DNA of 56,539 bases from Streptomyces aureocirculatus. Lineage in GTDB: Bacteria; Actinomycetota; Actinomycetes; Streptomycetales; Streptomycetaceae. The notes beneath the pieces are model-generated. The model did no database searches. It saw nothing but the letters and a program-made list of their open reading frames with translations, and was not told the origin of the DNA. The position numbers were made by a program, and so were the translations under genes. Shown here in pieces: positions 1 to 8,099 of the stretch. Within the stretch, counting starts at the first letter, position 1; each line of letters opens with the position of its first letter. The stretch covers positions 1-56,539 of the forward strand of contig NZ_JOAP01000047.1 in assembly GCF_000720475.1 (NCBI RefSeq), in the 5' to 3' direction.

Positions 1-401
1 AGTATCAGGGTGAAGCAGACGGTGGCGCAGGCCAGCCCTGTGTAGAGCAGAGGCGTGGTCCAGAACGACACGTCGTTGGTGGTGTGTCCGCTGCTCCAAC
101 GGCAGGTAACGGATGGAGGAAAGTGGTGGATGGTCGCTGACGTCAGGCTGTAGTCCCGCCCGGCGTCCACGTAGTCGCCACTTGCGGTCTTCGCTGCGCA
201 GACGTCGAGGGGGTGTGTGTAGGCGAGACCGTAGAAGGTGCCGGCACCGTATGCGACGAGGGCTGCTGTGCTTCCGACCGCGGCCAGGCGGGCCGTCCGC
301 GTGGGTCTCTTTCTGGCCGTCCACAGAGCGTACGGGAACACTCCTAGGACGAAGAGTAGGAGCGTGATCGCGGGCGGGCCGAAGAAGGCGAAGAGTGCCA
401 T
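1..401 (-). CDS. Membrane protein, C-terminus cut by window edge
   Basis: The minus-strand frame is open from an ATG at 401 to the window edge, about 133 residues without a stop. It opens with a hydrophobic segment (MALFAFFGPPAITLLLFVLG), followed by a basic stretch, a second hydrophobic segment (AALVAYGAGTFYGLAY), a polar loop with two cysteines (about residues 69 and 101), and a third hydrophobic segment at the edge (LLYTGLACATVCFTL). This is the topology of a small multi-pass Streptomyces membrane protein with a cysteine-bearing extracytoplasmic loop. I do not recognise a family. The downstream end lies outside the window. Confidence 0.6.
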   Translation of the reverse strand, partial: MALFAFFGPPAITLLLFVLGVFPYALWTARKRPTRTARLAAVGSTAALVAYGAGTFYGLAYTHPLDVCAAKTASGDYVDAGRDYSLTSATIHHFPPSVTCRWSSGHTTNDVSFWTTPLLYTGLACATVCFTLI

Positions 402-574
402 GTGTGTGACGCTACTGCGTTCCTAGGAAGCGTCGCTGGTTAGCCTGGTACTGAGCTCGCCGACGAGTTGCAACGACGGCACCGCGACATCCGTGATCGA
501 CAGGAATATGGACCGTGTTTCACTTTCTGCCATGTCAACAACTTTGGCGCACCTCGGCCTGACCCGGCTGTCTA

Positions 575-1087
575 CATGCTGCAAGCCGCGGCCAGCGCCG
601 CCGGCTGCGGCTACAAGCAGGAGTTAATGGAGCTGATGGACGTCCAACCGTGGGCTGCGGCCCGGGCACAGACTGGCACAGACCTGCCGACGCTGGCAGG
701 GCGCGTCGGCGTGAGCGGCACAGTAATTGGCGTCGACCGTGACCCGGCCATGCTGGTCGAGGCCCGCCGACGCACCAGCGACTGCCCGCAGTCCAGATCC
801 GCGAAGCTGACGCCCACGCCCTCCCCGTCGAGCCCGGCACGGTGGACCGGGCCAGGAACGACCGGGTTCGCATGCATGTCACCGAGCCGACCAGCGTGCT
901 GGCATAACTACACCTGGCCACGCGGCCAGGAGCACGCATCGGACTGGCGGAGCCGGACTGGGACACTTCCACAACGGTGACGATCCCACCGCCCAGGACT
1001 GGGTCGCCGCCCACGCACTCACGGCCCTGGCCGGAAGCGCCCGCCAAGCGGCCGAAGCCTCGAACAGCAGGGCAAAACCGCGCAGTT
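575..1087 (+). pseudogene. SAM-dependent methyltransferase, frameshifted remnant
   Basis: Pieces of one class I methyltransferase can be read in successive frames. From about 660 the frame gives TDLPTLAGRVGVSGTVIGVD then RDPAMLVEARRR, which matches the motif I/II region of UbiE-type enzymes. After about 790 the reading continues in another frame as VQIREADAHALPVEPGTVD and DRVRMHVTEPTSVLA, ending at a TAA. It resumes past the stop as LHLATRPGARIGLAEPDWDT. The glycine-rich GCGPG core is itself damaged. At least one frameshift, one internal stop and a missing C-terminal third make it non-functional. Boundaries are approximate. Confidence 0.7.
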
Positions 1088-1127
1088 GACCCACCACCAG
1101 CAGCAGGGTGACGCAGATAAGTGCGAG

Positions 1128-1158
1128 AGCCCCGGCCTACTTTCACTAGGCCGGGGCT
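1128..1158. terminator. Perfect 12-bp hairpin terminator
   Basis: AGCCCCGGCCTA (1128-1139) and its exact complement (1147-1158) enclose a 7-nt loop and are followed by a short pyrimidine run. It lies between the decayed plus-strand methyltransferase and minus-strand small genes, so it probably terminates transcription from both sides. Confidence 0.75.
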
Positions 1159-1172
1159 TCTTCACTGGATGG

Positions 1173-1310
1173 TCAGGCTGAGGGCGAGCCGCTCTGCTGT
1201 GACAGCGGGTTGGGGCGGTTCGAGCAGGCCCGGCAGAAGGGCAGGTGCCCGCCTCCCTCGTCGACGAAGCCGCGCTTCCTGCACAGCGTCACCACAGCCC
1301 CTGCGCTCAC
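1173..1310 (-). CDS. Small cysteine-containing protein, doubtful
   Basis: A 45-residue GTG-start frame contains a possible zinc-binding arrangement, TLCRKRGF followed by PFCRAC. Its GTG overlaps the stop of a still shorter frame (1307-1375, 22 residues), which itself begins just after the 1383-1616 gene ends. This may be one small gene broken near its start or the last member of the phage-like string upstream. No family is recognised. Confidence 0.3.
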   Translation of the reverse strand: MSAGAVVTLCRKRGFVDEGGGHLPFCRACSNRPNPLSQQSGSPSA

Positions 1311-1382
1311 CCACTTCGCGGAGTGGCGACGCGGCCGCCCCTCAGTGCCACCTCGAGCGGATACTTCGGTCCCATAGCATCC

Positions 1383-1616
1383 TCACTTTCCGACTCGCGC
1401 GAGGACGAGGCAGTCGCCGCACCAGCGCTGGCCGCGCTCGTCCAGGTCGAGCGGCACATCTCGCGTTCCGCCTGGCGCGACGATGCCTTCCTCATCGCTG
1501 CAGGAGATGGGGTGCCAGTCGCAGTCGCCGTTGCAGTCCTGGCCGTCGGCGAGCAGATGCCAGACCTGCACGGTCCGGCCACTGCCCTCGCGGACGCGTT
1601 CCGGGGTTGCCTGCAT
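1383..1616 (-). CDS. Small phage-like hypothetical protein
   Basis: The 77-residue protein starts at an ATG preceded by a GGAAGGG ribosome site. It is acidic and carries four cysteines (DGQDCNGDCDWHPISC and RWCGDCL), suggesting a metal or disulfide site. It is the third of a closely packed minus-strand string (2148, 1852, 1616). The string resembles the small orphan genes of actinophage or plasmid modules, but I do not recognise a family. Confidence 0.5.
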   Translation of the reverse strand: MQATPERVREGSGRTVQVWHLLADGQDCNGDCDWHPISCSDEEGIVAPGGTRDVPLDLDERGQRWCGDCLVLARVGK

Positions 1617-1631
1617 GGTCGCCTTCCCTTC

Positions 1632-1852
1632 CTATTTGGCGTGCCACTGGTTGCCGGTGCGTACCCAGCGGAGCCAGACGTCCCAGCGGCCGTCCGCCCA
1701 CTTCTCGATCGTGACCTGGTTGGCGTCGGTGACCTTCTTCTCGGCAGCGACGGCGTCCAGGACGGCGGATTCGGAGCGGTGCGGCTTGTAGACGGACCCG
1801 TCGGGTGACGGGATGGCCAGCCGCCACGCCTCGAAGGCTTCTTCGCGGGCAT
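1632..1852 (-). pseudogene. Small hypothetical gene with frameshifted start
   Basis: The frame ending at 1632 reads as a real protein (EAFEAWRLAIPSPDGSVYK, then VTIEKWADGRWDVWLRWVR). The only ATG with a good ribosome site (AGGAGAG, ATG at 1852, overlapping the upstream stop as TGATG) is out of frame with it. A one-base insertion or two-base loss in the GCGAAGAAGCC stretch just after the start would reconcile them. I infer a frameshift at the extreme 5' end. An unrecognised non-ATG start is the alternative. Function unknown. Confidence 0.5.
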
Positions 1853-2148
1853 CAGCTCTCCTGTTCTTCGGCGCAGGCGGCGAGCTTTGCCAGGGTGTCC
1901 TTCGTGTCGGTCGCCAGCCCCACGAAGCCTCCACCTCGCCCGTAGGCGACCGAGGATTCCCCCGCTCGCTTCGGGACGCTGATCGCCCCGACGAAGGCGT
2001 CGTCGTGCGGCGTGGCGCCCTTGAACAGCCATAGCCAGTGGACGCCGAGACTGTCGGTGCCCTGGGCGATGCAGTGGCCGGGCGGTGTCGTGTCGTCCGT
2101 GCCGGACCATATGACGGTCGCCGTGGCAGCGCGAAACTTCGCGGGCAT
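1852..2148 (-). CDS. Hypothetical 98-aa protein
   Basis: The ATG at 2148 follows GAGGAGAG and overlaps the stop of the upstream frame (TGATG). The protein has a compact, mixed alpha/beta look with one cysteine near each end (residues about 27 and 93) and ends LAKLAACAEEQES. It is translationally coupled to its neighbours on both sides, so it belongs to a small operon. No family recognised. Confidence 0.55.
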   Translation of the reverse strand: MPAKFRAATATVIWSGTDDTTPPGHCIAQGTDSLGVHWLWLFKGATPHDDAFVGAISVPKRAGESSVAYGRGGGFVGLATDTKDTLAKLAACAEEQES

Positions 2149-2247
2149 CAGCTCTCCTCGATCTCGTTGCGGGCCTGGCCGGCGTTGACGTCGCCGTCCG
2201 CCTGGTTGCGCGTCGGCAGCGTGTACGTCTTATGACCCTCCCTTTCT
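2148..2247 (-). CDS. Truncated end of small operon gene fused to IS5 debris
   Basis: About 28 residues (KTYTLPTRNQADGDVNAGQA, then RNEIEES) precede the TGATG junction with the 1852-2148 gene. A strong ribosome-site-like AAAGGGAGGG (2236-2247) lies just upstream, but no ATG/GTG follows at the right place: the codon at the expected position is CAT/ATA. The frame instead runs upstream into an IS5 transposase fragment. I infer that the transposon fragment replaced the 5' end, or that the start codon has mutated. Confidence 0.4.
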
Positions 2248-2249
2248 AC

Positions 2250-2474
2250 CTCGGGAATCGCCGCCTTGATGCCGCGACGTCGCAGGTAGGTGCGGATCTT
2301 CGTGGACGAGTAGCCCTTGTCCGCCGCGACCCGCTCGGGCCTGGTTCTGGGTCTGCCGGGTCCGCACCGCTGAATGCGGATGCGGGCCATGACCTGCTCG
2401 AACTGGGTGCAGTCGTTGACGTTGCCGGCGGTGAGGGTGAAGGCCAGGGGGCGGCCTTCACCGTCCCGGGCCAC
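2250..2474 (-). mobile_element. IS5-family transposase fragment
   Basis: Reading on the minus strand from about 2474 gives GRPLAFTLTAGNVNDCTQFE and then ERVAADKGYSSTKIRTYLRR and GIKAAIP. These are the familiar central blocks of IS5-family transposases (DDE fold; the D of VAADKGY). The N-terminal third and the C-terminal DDE glutamate region are missing. The frame breaks off at IPE, next to the ribosome site of the downstream gene. No terminal inverted repeats are visible, so this is a dead fragment. Confidence 0.75.
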
Positions 2475-2488
2475 CGAACCAGCCGTCC

Positions 2489-2746
2489 CGCGCGATCCCC
2501 CGCGCCGACGCCGGCGACCCGCTCGCGGCGTACAACAAGCGCCGCCGCCCCCCGCTGGACGTCCACCGCCGGCACCGCCCGCTGCACGGCGGCTGCGGAC
2601 ACCTCCGCCCCGAGGAACCCCGGATCCTGGAGGAATGGAACGGATTCTCCTACGAACCCGCGGGCACCGCCGCGAACCTCGCGGACGCCGTGCGGTGGGT
2701 GAACGAACGCACGGCCGCCGCCGACGGCGGCGGGGAAGCCGCCTGA
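2489..2746 (+). pseudogene. 3' fragment of an unknown plus-strand gene
   Basis: One plus-strand frame gives a protein-like C-terminus (DVHRRHRPLHGGCGHLRPEE, PRILEEWNGFSYEPAGTAAN, LADAVRWVNERTAA) ending at TGA 2744-2746. No start is available because the 5' side meets the IS5 fragment. Codon use is typical of real Streptomyces genes. The product is unknown; it is an orphan 3' end trapped between transposon pieces. Confidence 0.4.
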
Positions 2747-2749
2747 ACC

Positions 2750-3099
2750 CGGCTTCCCTACGCCGTGCCGTCGATCCCCGAGCAACTCCCGCTCACCCTC
2801 GCCCGCGCGTGAAACCCGGTACCCGTAGGCGTCGCGGATCTCCCACGCGTGCTCGTACGCCGTCTTCGGCCCGGGCCACGTACTCAGCGAACAGCTCCGG
2901 CTCGACGTCGACTTGCTCGGCGACGAACGCCTCCGTCCAGGCCGGAACCGCGGTGGGATCTTCTGTCAGGAAGGTGCCGAGCATCCGTACGGTGCCCCAC
3001 TGCACCGCCCACCCCAACCGGGTCGCCGCACGGCGCTTCGCCCGCGCCAGCCCCAGGGCCTTCGCGTCCAGGCGGAAGAACTGCCGAAGCGAGGCGGTT
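2750..3099 (-). pseudogene. Tn3-family transposase N-terminal fragment (DUF4158 region)
   Basis: The minus-strand frame gives RQFFRLDAKALGLARAKRRA, then LGWAVQWGTVRMLGTFLTED and PTAVPAW, the conserved DUF4158 block at the N-terminus of Tn3-type transposases. Near 2866 the reading must change frame to continue as TAYEHAWEIRDAYGYR, the next conserved block. A TAA lies in frame upstream of RQFF, so the extreme N-terminus is also lost. Only about 110 of some 1000 residues remain. Confidence 0.75.
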
Positions 3100-3153
3100 G
3101 ATTAGGTAATCGCGCCAGTCCCGGGGCCGCAGTACGAGACCCTCGGACAGCGA

Positions 3154-4401
3154 TCAACCGGTGGCTCGGTAGATATTGACACGCTCACCCGTCGAATCAT
3201 CATATTTAAGTCCATAACGGTCATTGACCATCACCGGGGCAGCACCGATGTGCGTGTGGAGATCCTTGCCCGTTCGGGCATCGAGCGTCACGAGGGAGTT
3301 CGTCCCCGCCGCGTAGACGACACCGTGCCAAGCGCAGTACACATCCGGCTTGGCACGGTTCGTAGCTCGATCGGGCAAGTACCACAGCACGCGTGCGGTG
3401 GACACGTCGACCCCTACGACGTCGTCGCCAGTGCATACCAACGTGGCCTGACCGTCATACAGGCAACCACTCACACTGCTGTCCAAAGTCAGTTTGGACT
3501 TTCCGGTGGCAGAGTAGAGGAGAAGGTTGTCGGGGTCGCCGGTGATCGCGTCCACCTTTGTCAGCCCCGGACCTAGCGGCTCCGTGAGGAGTTCACCACC
3601 AGGCACCGTTCGGCTCCACACCTGGTGGCCGTCCGAGACTGCTTTGCCCACAAAGGTATTTCCACCTTGGGTAGCCCCTACAGCCACCGTCTTCGTCAGG
3701 TTTACGCCGTCGAAGTCCCGATCGGTCCAAATCACCGAGCCGGTGCGCACGTCGAGCAAGGCGCTCATGGGCAGTGTCTCTGAGTAGCCCTCTTCAGCCA
3801 CCGAGACCAGTACGTGAGCGTTGTCAGCTGCTACGACGCGGGGTGTTCCCAGCGTCTGGTCGGTGCCGTTGGCTCGCGCGAAGTCGGTTGACCACCGTTG
3901 CCTGCCCGTAGCCGCGTTGTACGCGACGACTGTGATCGCATGATGGCCTGCAGAGGTACCCGCGCCTTCCGTGCTCGTGGCGAAGGCGCCGACCACCGCC
4001 GTGCCCGCCAGACGCGGAGTCCCGCTCTGCCCATCGCTGTCTGGCACGGATGTGTGCCAGGCGGCGTCTCCGGTGTCGAGACGGTAGGCGGTAATGCCAG
4101 AACCGTCGCCGTCGTAGAGGTACGCGAGAGTGTCGCCGAGCGTGAGCACGTCGGAGAGCGTGCCAGATACCTCCACAGGATTGTCTTGCATGTCAATCGA
4201 GGCACTGGGTTGGCTCTCGAACTTCTGCGGCGGGCCCGCCGGTCCGCTCCCGCCGCTGTCCGCGGCCGAGTTCGATGACGCGCCATGCGGCGCCTTCTTC
4301 GCGGAGGACATCCCGGGATGACTACATGCGGCCAGGGCGCATACCACAGCAATTGCAAGAGCCCGCTTGAGTAGTCGTACGTATACCTTCGGTATCTTCA
4401 T
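3154..4401 (-). CDS. Secreted lipoprotein with PQQ-like beta-propeller
   Basis: With the ATG at 4401 the product is about 415 residues and begins MKIPK, then a hydrophobic core ending LAAC, a lipobox. It should be exported and lipid-anchored. After a Ser/Gly-rich linker it shows repeated blades of the PQQ-enzyme type (NAATGRQRWSTD, DVRTGSVIW, VSDGHQVWSR, VSTARVLWYLP, DARTGKDL), a WD-like propeller common in actinobacterial lipoproteins and in BamB. Longer upstream ATGs (4434, 4476) would bury the signal peptide, so 4401 is preferred although its ribosome site is weak. Role unknown; it sits alone between decayed regions. Confidence 0.8.
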   Translation of the reverse strand: MKIPKVYVRLLKRALAIAVVCALAACSHPGMSSAKKAPHGASSNSAADSGGSGPAGPPQKFESQPSASIDMQDNPVEVSGTLSDVLTLGDTLAYLYDGDGSGITAYRLDTGDAAWHTSVPDSDGQSGTPRLAGTAVVGAFATSTEGAGTSAGHHAITVVAYNAATGRQRWSTDFARANGTDQTLGTPRVVAADNAHVLVSVAEEGYSETLPMSALLDVRTGSVIWTDRDFDGVNLTKTVAVGATQGGNTFVGKAVSDGHQVWSRTVPGGELLTEPLGPGLTKVDAITGDPDNLLLYSATGKSKLTLDSSVSGCLYDGQATLVCTGDDVVGVDVSTARVLWYLPDRATNRAKPDVYCAWHGVVYAAGTNSLVTLDARTGKDLHTHIGAAPVMVNDRYGLKYDDSTGERVNIYRATG

Positions 4402-4495
4402 GAGCACCACAGAGTGACAGACGGTGCGATCCATGGCGAGCACACCTTTGGTCGCTTTATGCATGATCAACCTCACCGATCGCCTGTTCCGCTGG

Positions 4496-5329
4496 TCACG
4501 TTCGCGTGTACTCGGCCAGCAGCTTCACGATCTCATCAGCGAAGTCGGGGCCGCCGTGTCGCAGCCCGGCCGTCTTGCAGGCCGGCACTGACAGCGCTTC
4601 AAAGACCTGCACTTGCTCAAGCGAGGAAACGGAAGCTCGTGCACAGGCAGGTCGACGGGAAGGACCCGTGATCCGTACGTCTCGGCGCGGGGCCGGACGT
4701 CGTCGTGTGGCGCGCCGGGCACGGCGGTGTCGGTCATGCGAGCCCGCCGGGCGAAGACGAGCGCCAGGGCCGCGGCCAGCTCGCCGGGGGCTGTTGCGGT
4801 CTTGCCCGTGCCGCCGCGCTGGTAGTGCCCGGCGGCGAAGTTCAGCTCGGTGATGCGCCGTACGGCCCCCAGGTCGGGGCGCGCGGTTTGGGCGCGGGCC
4901 TGGTCCGCGTTCATGCCGGTAGCCGCGACGAGGGCCCGGACGGTGTCCTTGGGCAGAGGGCCGGCGGCGAGTTCGTCGAGGCGTTCGGTGGCGGAGTTGC
5001 CGGGCTCCCGAGGAGTTCCATGGCGCGGTGGCGCTGGACGTCGGCCGCGACGGCGACGCGCTGGACGTAGCCCTCCAGCCGCTCGGCGGGGCGGGGCAGG
5101 GGAACGCCAGGGATCCGAGCCGGGAGGCCTGGCGGCGAGCGGCGCGAGCGGCGGCTGCCTCGCGAACCGCTCCTTCGAGCACGGATTCTCCGTCCTCGAG
5201 GTGTCCGCTGGGCGGGCACAGCCGGCCGTCTGCGTATCCGGTGTTGGCGCGTTCCATGAGCAGGATGCATCCGTCGGCTCTGCGCAGCAGAACGTATACG
5301 TCCACGATGCTGCGGTAGCGGTTGGTCAT
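4496..5329 (-). pseudogene. Frameshifted gene with NUDIX-like N-terminus
   Basis: The start (ATG 5329) gives DVYVLLRRADGCILLMERAN and GRLCPPSGHLEDGESVLEGA followed by VREA, a recognisable NUDIX box beginning (Gx5E, REx). It then collapses into arginine-rich out-of-frame sequence instead of the EExG end of the box. Further down, protein-like stretches appear in other frames (ARIPGVPLPRPAERLEGYVQ; ARAQTARPDLGAVRRITELN; VQVFEALSVPACKTAGLRHG). At least two frameshifts are needed to join them. It could be one two-domain gene or two merged relics. The second part is not recognised. Confidence 0.55.
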
Positions 5330-5363
5330 GGGCGTTCTCCGGGCTTGTGGTGGACGGGATGCG

Positions 5364-7352
5364 TCAGATGGCGGGGTTCGGTGGTGTGGTGGGGTGCGGC
5401 ACCGGTTTGGGCCGGGGTGCGTACTGGGCGGCTTGGGAGCGGAACGCGGCCGCGTAGCGGCCGTCGGCGGTGATGAGCTGGTCGTGGGTGCCGGATTCGG
5501 CGAGGCGGCCTTGGTGGAGGACGTGGATGGTGTCGGCGTGGCGGACGCCGGACATGCGGTGGGTGACCAGGACGACGGCGCGCTGGGGTCCGGCGAGTTG
5601 GCGGATGCGGTCGAAGGCTTCGATTTCGGCTTCGGGGTCGAGTGCGGAGGTCGGTTCGTCGACGATGAGGAGGCCGTGGGCGGGGGAGGTCTGGGTGCGC
5701 CAGTGGGCGCGGGCCAGGCCGACTTTCTGCCATTCGCCGCCGCTGATTTCGGATGCGCCGCGGAACATGCGGGCCAGCAGCGTCTGGGAGCCGTGCGGGA
5801 GCTTGTCGATGACCGGTGTGGCGGCGGCGTAGTCGAAGCAGTCGCGTAGTTGCTGCGTGGTGGGTTGCTGGTGGGGGCGGCCGAGCTGGACGTTCATGGC
5901 GGCGGTGACCGGCCACCGCTGGAAGTCCTGGGTGAGCAGGGTGACGCGTTCGAACACCTCGAAGCGGTCCAGGTCGGGCAGGGGGGTCGCTCCCCAGTAC
6001 ACGTGGCCGGTGTGGGGCAGCAGCAGTCCGGACAGGACCTTCATCAGGGTGGATTTGCCTGATCCGTTCTCTCCGACGACCGCGGTGACCGAGCCCATCG
6101 GGATGTTCAGGGACACGCCGTCCAGGGCGGGTTCGTCCCGGTCGGGGTAGCGGTAGCTGATCTTCTCCAGCCGGACCGCGTCAACGTGAGCAGGCACCGC
6201 GGTCCCGCCGCTGGGGATGGCGTGGTGGGCGGCTTCGAGGAGGAAGCGTTCGTGGTCGCGGACGTAGGGGCTCTCCTCGTGCAACTGGTTGACGTGCATC
6301 ACCAGCGCGCCCAGGCTCGCCGAGCCCGAGCGCACCGCGATCACCGCGGTGCCGGCGACCGCCAGCTCCATCCGGCCGGACATGATCAGCCAGATCATGG
6401 CCGCGTAGGTGGCGGCCATCGCAAGTCCCGACAGGGCTGCGGCTACCAGCTCGGTGATGGCTTTGCCGTCGGCCAGGCGCCGCTGCTCGGCTTCGGCGCT
6501 CTCGGCCATGCCCCGGTAGCGGTTAAGGAGGAAGGGCCCCACGCGGTGCAGGCGGACCTCCTGCGCGGCGCTGCGCTCGGTGAGGAGATTGCCGATCAGG
6601 CGGCTGGCGCGCAGGTGTTCCACCCAGGTCATCACCGAGGCGTAGCGTTCCTGTGCCACCCGCATCGCTCCCCACCCCCGGGGAGCTGCGATGAGCAGCA
6701 GCAGGGGCAGCAGCACGGGGTGCAGGACGGCCAGGACGCCGGCGGTGGCGATCAGGCTGATGGTGCCGTTCAGCGCGGCCACGCAGGCGCCGATCATGCG
6801 GCGGGCCGCGGTGGCGCCTTGCTGGGCGACGTCGATCAGGCGGCGGAAGTCGGGGTCTTCGATGGCTTCCAGCTCCACCGCGGTGGCCGCCTGGAGGTAT
6901 TCGGTGGTGGCCACGCGTTCCACGAGGGGTTCCAGGCGCCCGGCCCGGGAGGTGGACCAGCCCGCGAACCCTGCCCGGGCGATGGCGACCGCGGCGACCA
7001 CGGCCAGGGCGGGCAGCGCTGCGCGCAGCCGCTGCTGCGGGTCCCCCGCCCCGAGCAGGGCGTGCATGACCGCGTTGACGGCCAGCAGGCTCACCGCGGC
7101 GGTGATCCCCTGCCCGACCTCGCTGATCCCCACGCCGAGCAGCGAGGAGCGGTCCGCCCGCCAGGCGCGGCGCAGCGTGGCCAGCACCGGCTGCGGCATC
7201 GCCCGGATCGCGGTGACCATCGTCAGGTCGAACCGTGCCCGCTCGTGCTCGGACCAGCCCATGTCGTAGCGCAAGGGCCCGCCGAACAACTGCTCCTCGG
7301 CCTCGGACACCTGCGGTTGTGGGCTGCGTACGCCGTGCAGATAGCGCCTCAC
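5364..7352 (-). CDS. ABC exporter, fused membrane and ATPase domains
   Basis: This 662-residue half-transporter starts at GTG 7352 behind GGAGGG. Residues about 75-330 form the membrane domain with several hydrophobic helices. The ATPase domain follows: Walker A GENGSGKST (about 430), a Q-loop (LLTQDFQ), a variant signature SGGEWQKVGLARA, Walker B LLIVDEPTSALD and the H-loop VTHRMS. It has no C39 peptidase domain. It is the last gene of the minus-strand operon with the radical SAM and nucleotide genes, so it probably exports the operon's product or confers self-resistance. The substrate cannot be read from the sequence. Confidence 0.9.
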   Translation of the reverse strand: MRRYLHGVRSPQPQVSEAEEQLFGGPLRYDMGWSEHERARFDLTMVTAIRAMPQPVLATLRRAWRADRSSLLGVGISEVGQGITAAVSLLAVNAVMHALLGAGDPQQRLRAALPALAVVAAVAIARAGFAGWSTSRAGRLEPLVERVATTEYLQAATAVELEAIEDPDFRRLIDVAQQGATAARRMIGACVAALNGTISLIATAGVLAVLHPVLLPLLLLIAAPRGWGAMRVAQERYASVMTWVEHLRASRLIGNLLTERSAAQEVRLHRVGPFLLNRYRGMAESAEAEQRRLADGKAITELVAAALSGLAMAATYAAMIWLIMSGRMELAVAGTAVIAVRSGSASLGALVMHVNQLHEESPYVRDHERFLLEAAHHAIPSGGTAVPAHVDAVRLEKISYRYPDRDEPALDGVSLNIPMGSVTAVVGENGSGKSTLMKVLSGLLLPHTGHVYWGATPLPDLDRFEVFERVTLLTQDFQRWPVTAAMNVQLGRPHQQPTTQQLRDCFDYAAATPVIDKLPHGSQTLLARMFRGASEISGGEWQKVGLARAHWRTQTSPAHGLLIVDEPTSALDPEAEIEAFDRIRQLAGPQRAVVLVTHRMSGVRHADTIHVLHQGRLAESGTHDQLITADGRYAAAFRSQAAQYAPRPKPVPHPTTPPNPAI

Positions 7353-7368
7353 TCGGTACCCTCCGGGG

Positions 7369-7497
7369 TCAAGACGGGCAGTTCAGGGTCCAGAACGAAG
7401 GTCCTTCGATGAGCATGCGGAAGACGGCTGCGGTGGAATGCTGCCTTTCGGCTGGCGACCGGCTGGCGACCGGTCGAAGGGTCGGGCCTTGCGTCAC
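7369..7497 (-). CDS. Possible 42-aa peptide gene between exonuclease and exporter
   Basis: A GTG at 7497 overlaps the exonuclease stop as GTGA, the same coupling used by the neighbouring genes. It opens a 42-residue frame ending MLIEGPSFWTLNCPS, with a TGA just before the exporter's ribosome site. Size and position, between a radical SAM operon and an exporter, fit a precursor peptide with a C-terminal core. Third-codon GC looks lower than in the neighbours, and the stretch also contains an 11-bp direct repeat (7450-7471) and a CGAAGG/CCTTCG palindrome (7396-7408). It may therefore be an ordinary intergenic region. Confidence 0.3.
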   Translation of the reverse strand: MTQGPTLRPVASRSPAERQHSTAAVFRMLIEGPSFWTLNCPS

Positions 7498-8099
7498 CAC
7501 AGTGTGGGTTCCTCTTCTGGTTGGGGGGTGCCGGGCAGCGTGGGGGGTACTGCCGCGGCGACGAGTTGGTCCCAGGTGGCGTAGTGGGTGGCCATGGTGA
7601 GCAGGAGCTGGGCTGTGGCGTAGGCGTCGAAGGTGGCGCGGTGTCGCTGGCCGGGTGCGGCGGCCAGGTCCGGCTTGACGTGCTGGATCAGGGCGTCGAG
7701 GGAGCGGTGGCGCAGGTTGGGGTAGAGGGTTTTGGCCAGGCGGAGGGTGTCGAGGACTCCGGCGGGTTGCCATTGCGGCAGGTGCCTGGACAGCACGCTG
7801 TAGTCCACGTGCGCGTGGTGGGCGCAGATCCAGGAGGTGCCCAGGAACGCGTGGACGGTTTCGGCGATCTCCTCCCAGTGGGGCTGGTTCGCCAGGCGGT
7901 CGTTGGACAGGCCGTGGATCTTGTTCGTCGCGAAGGCCGTCACGGGGTGGTGCGGTTTGGTCAGCCACCAGCCTGCCGTGCTCGTGTCTGCTCGTCCGTC
8001 GCGCACGGGGAGGGCTGCGATCTCAACCAGGTCGGGCGGGTTGCCTCCGTTGCCTTCGACGTCGACGACGAGCAGTGGGGGCCAGGTGGTGAAGTTCAT
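7494..8099 (-). CDS. DnaQ-like 3'-5' exonuclease (DEDD family)
   Basis: Starting at ATG 8099, which overlaps the upstream radical SAM stop (ATGA), the product is 201 residues. It shows the RNase T/DnaQ exonuclease pattern: Exo I LLVVDVEGNG near residue 10, Exo II AHHAHVDYSVLSRHL, and Exo III HRATFDAYATAQLL. The fold acts on DNA or RNA 3' ends and uses two metals bound by Asp/Glu. An extension upstream of 8099 would be arginine/proline-rich nonsense, so it is rejected. Its tight coupling to the radical SAM and TS-like genes suggests a role with nucleotides or nucleic acid carrying the modified base. Confidence 0.85.
   Translation of the reverse strand: MNFTTWPPLLVVDVEGNGGNPPDLVEIAALPVRDGRADTSTAGWWLTKPHHPVTAFATNKIHGLSNDRLANQPHWEEIAETVHAFLGTSWICAHHAHVDYSVLSRHLPQWQPAGVLDTLRLAKTLYPNLRHRSLDALIQHVKPDLAAAPGQRHRATFDAYATAQLLLTMATHYATWDQLVAAAVPPTLPGTPQPEEEPTLW

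Noticed and set aside
6186..7412. 408-aa plus-strand ORF
   Set aside because: Antisense shadow of the ABC exporter; rich in Gly/Arg/His with no domain.
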